DNA of 64,000 nt from JBFWVR01 sp050246635 (GTDB lineage: Bacteria > Acidobacteriota > Vicinamibacteria > Vicinamibacterales > UBA2999): contig JBFWVR010000010.1 of NCBI GenBank assembly GCA_050246635.1, positions 122,897 to 186,896 of the forward strand. The letters run 5' to 3'. The notes beneath the pieces were generated by a model, which was not told the DNA's origin, searched no databases, and saw only the letters and a list, made by a program, of their open reading frames with translations. How positions within the stretch are numbered: the stretch's first letter is position 1; each line of letters starts with the position of its first letter. The position numbers were made by a program, and so were the translations under genes. This document shows positions 62,444-64,000 of this stretch, one piece after another.

Positions 62444-62692
62444 GGAGACACGGAGACACGGAGCCTTCGGCTCCGATCTTCGATCGAAGATTGAAGATCG
62501 ATGATTGACAACCAGCCACGAAGAACACGAAGCGCACGAAAGGCTTCGCTGTTGAATTCGACCGACGATACCTTCGCAGTCTTCGTGTCCTTCGTGTCCT
62601 TCGTGGCTGGCTATGAAATCGCCAATCTGCGATCTTCAGTCTGAAGTGGCTGCTCCGTGTCTCCGCGCCTCAGTGTCTCCGTGAGTGCATGT
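62444..62692. repeat. Three nested inverted repeats between hisG and hisD
   Basis: The outer pair is acacggagacacggagacac (62440-62461) with ccgtgtctccgcgcctcagt (62655-62680). The middle pair is gatcttcgatcgaagattga (62476-62497) with aatctgcgatcttcagtctg (62624-62643). The inner pair is ccagccacgaagaacacgaa (62512-62532) with its mirror 62590-62610. Each layer belongs to a different dispersed family, and all share the same centre. The whole 250-base block lies inside one operon. Confidence 0.85.
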
Positions 62693-62718
62693 TCAATGGG
62701 GCTAACTGGTGACTTCGT

Positions 62719-63957
62719 ATGCTCAAGATCGTTGACTCCACCAACACGAAAGCCGTCGACGCCCTCCTGTCGGCGACGGCAATCCGCGATACCTCCACGG
62801 AGACCGCCGCGGCCGAGATCGTGAACGCCGTCCGCAAGCAGGGCGATCGGGCGCTCAAGCGGTACGCGCGGGAGCTCGACGGGCTGAAGGGCGCCATCGA
62901 GATTCCACGCGAGCAGTGGGCGCGTGAGGCGGCAAAGGTGCCCTCGAAGGTCCGTGCCGCCATCAGGCGGGCCGCCCGGAGCATCCGGGCCGTGGCAAAG
63001 AAGCAGGTGCCGAGGGGCTTCCGGATGCGCGTCGCGCCGGGCGTGACGGTCGAGCAGCGTGTGATTCCGCTCGACCGCGTTGGCTGCTACGTGCCGGGCG
63101 GGCGCTATCCCCTGCCCTCGTCTCTCCTCATGAACGCCATCCCCGCCCGCGCGGCTGGCGTGCCCGAGGTCATCGCCGTCAGCCCGAAGCCCGACCCCAC
63201 GGTGCTGGCCGCCGCCATCGAGGCCGGCATCGACCGCTTCTTCCAGGTCGGCGGCGCGCACGCCGTCGCCGCCATGGCCTACGGGACGGCGACGATCCCG
63301 CGTGTCGACAAGATCGTGGGACCCGGCAACCGCTGGGTCTCGGCCGCGAAGTCCCTCGTCAGCGCCGACTGCGGCATCGACTTCTACGCCGGCCCCACCG
63401 AGATTCTGATCGTCACAGACGAGGGCCCGGCACGCTGGATTGCCGCGGACCTCATCGCACAGGCGGAACACGATCCGGATGCGCGCGCGGTGTTCATCAC
63501 GTCAAAGCGCAAGCTCGCGGAGCAGGTCGCCGAGGAAGTGGCCCACCAGGTGCCGCAGGACGGCCCGGCCCTCGCATCGCTGCTGGCCCACGGCGGGATC
63601 ATCGTGACCAGGAACCTGAAGGAGGCGATGGCGCTCGCCAACGCCGCCGCGAGCGAGCATCTCGTCGTCGGTACCGAGGCGCTGGCGAAGCAGGTGCGCG
63701 CCGCCGGTGCGCTGTTCGTCGGCGGCTGGACCGCCCAGGTGGCCGGCGACTACGCCATCGGCTCCAACCACGTGCTCCCGACTGCCGGCGCGGCACGCAT
63801 CCACGGCGGCCTGAACGCCGCGGACTTCGTCCGTCTCGTGTCCGTGCAGCGGCTCACGAAGCAGGGCCTGAAGCGCCTGGCTCCCACGATCACCACGCTG
63901 GCCCGCGCCGAAGGGCTCGAAGGCCACGCCCGTTCCATCGAGGTCCGACTCTCATGA
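62719..63957 (+). CDS. hisD: Histidinol dehydrogenase
   Basis: A 412-residue zinc enzyme that makes histidine from histidinol with two NAD. The signatures 'GCYVPGGRYPLPSSLLMNAI', 'VDKIVGPGNRWVSAAK', 'GPTEILI', 'AQAEHDPDA' and 'GSNHVLPT' (catalytic His) are all present. Length is slightly short but complete. The stop overlaps the next start by four bases (ATGA). Confidence 0.95.
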   Translation: MLKIVDSTNTKAVDALLSATAIRDTSTETAAAEIVNAVRKQGDRALKRYARELDGLKGAIEIPREQWAREAAKVPSKVRAAIRRAARSIRAVAKKQVPRGFRMRVAPGVTVEQRVIPLDRVGCYVPGGRYPLPSSLLMNAIPARAAGVPEVIAVSPKPDPTVLAAAIEAGIDRFFQVGGAHAVAAMAYGTATIPRVDKIVGPGNRWVSAAKSLVSADCGIDFYAGPTEILIVTDEGPARWIAADLIAQAEHDPDARAVFITSKRKLAEQVAEEVAHQVPQDGPALASLLAHGGIIVTRNLKEAMALANAAASEHLVVGTEALAKQVRAAGALFVGGWTAQVAGDYAIGSNHVLPTAGAARIHGGLNAADFVRLVSVQRLTKQGLKRLAPTITTLARAEGLEGHARSIEVRLS

Positions 63958-64000
63958 CGCGCATCCAGGGCATCCCCGATCTCGGCCCCGGCCTCCGGCT
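63954..64000 (+). CDS. Next histidine-operon gene (cut by the window end)
   Basis: An ATG overlaps the hisD stop and opens 'MTRIQGIPDLGPGLRL' to the last base. Its coupling to hisD makes a histidine biosynthesis gene likely (hisC or hisB are common at this place), but 15 residues are too few for identification. Confidence 0.55.
   Translation, partial: MTRIQGIPDLGPGLR

Overview
The window is a 64 kb piece of a high-GC bacterial chromosome. The gene set points to Acidobacteriota, probably class Vicinamibacteria (Luteitalea-like). It has two DUF5916 outer-membrane-type proteins, many exported peptidases (M14, S9, M28), an ECF sigma factor paired with a Ser/Thr kinase, and intergenic spacers packed with short tandem and inverted repeats. 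This placement is inference from gene content. No rRNA, tRNA, CRISPR array, prophage or insertion sequence was seen.

Layout. 0-6 kb: end of a TetR regulator, a divergent pair of citrate-synthase-family genes (one with an N-terminal DNA-binding domain), an ECF sigma/kinase pair and a CDP-alcohol phosphotransferase. 6-10 kb: a chemoreceptor and two tandem response regulators that lack the phospho-accepting aspartate. 10-24 kb: peptidases, a PLP decarboxylase, envelope proteins, metK with a promoter, a SAM-II-like leader and a terminator, a MOSC protein and an oxidoreductase. 24.7-30.3 kb: a kdp potassium locus with regulators, porin and two 26-residue ORFs intact, but with the pump genes collapsed by a deletion running from inside kdpA to the last codons of kdpB, and no kdpC. 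30.6-43.7 kb: two DUF5916 paralogues flank an asparaginase, a fluoride riboswitch with crcB and a DUF190 gene, and a restriction-modification operon. In that operon the type III-like Res protein ends in a minimal nucleotidyltransferase domain, and a HEPN (HepT-like) toxin gene sits between res and mod. 44-48.7 kb: two esterases, a winged-helix/receiver regulator in reversed domain order, a histidine kinase and a collagen-like secreted protein. 48.9-53.4 kb: an ATP-grasp, GCS2-type ligase, M29 peptidase and second probable ligase cluster, perhaps making a small peptide-like product. 53.4-58.9 kb: a hybrid histidine kinase and the molybdate genes modABC with a divergent HTH-Mop regulator. 59-64 kb: an M28 peptidase, then a histidine operon (hisI, hisG, hisD and the start of another gene) preceded by a His-rich leader peptide and an attenuator.

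The strongest candidate for a new system is the Res-MNT / HEPN / Mod operon (35727-41245). Its three genes overlap, which suggests an anti-phage restriction system with a toxin-antitoxin guard built into the restriction subunit. Other notable items are the aspartate-less regulator pair with a shared upstream element, the four-gene ligase cluster, the metK and his leader RNAs, and the concentric 'nested' inverted repeats that fill most spacers.
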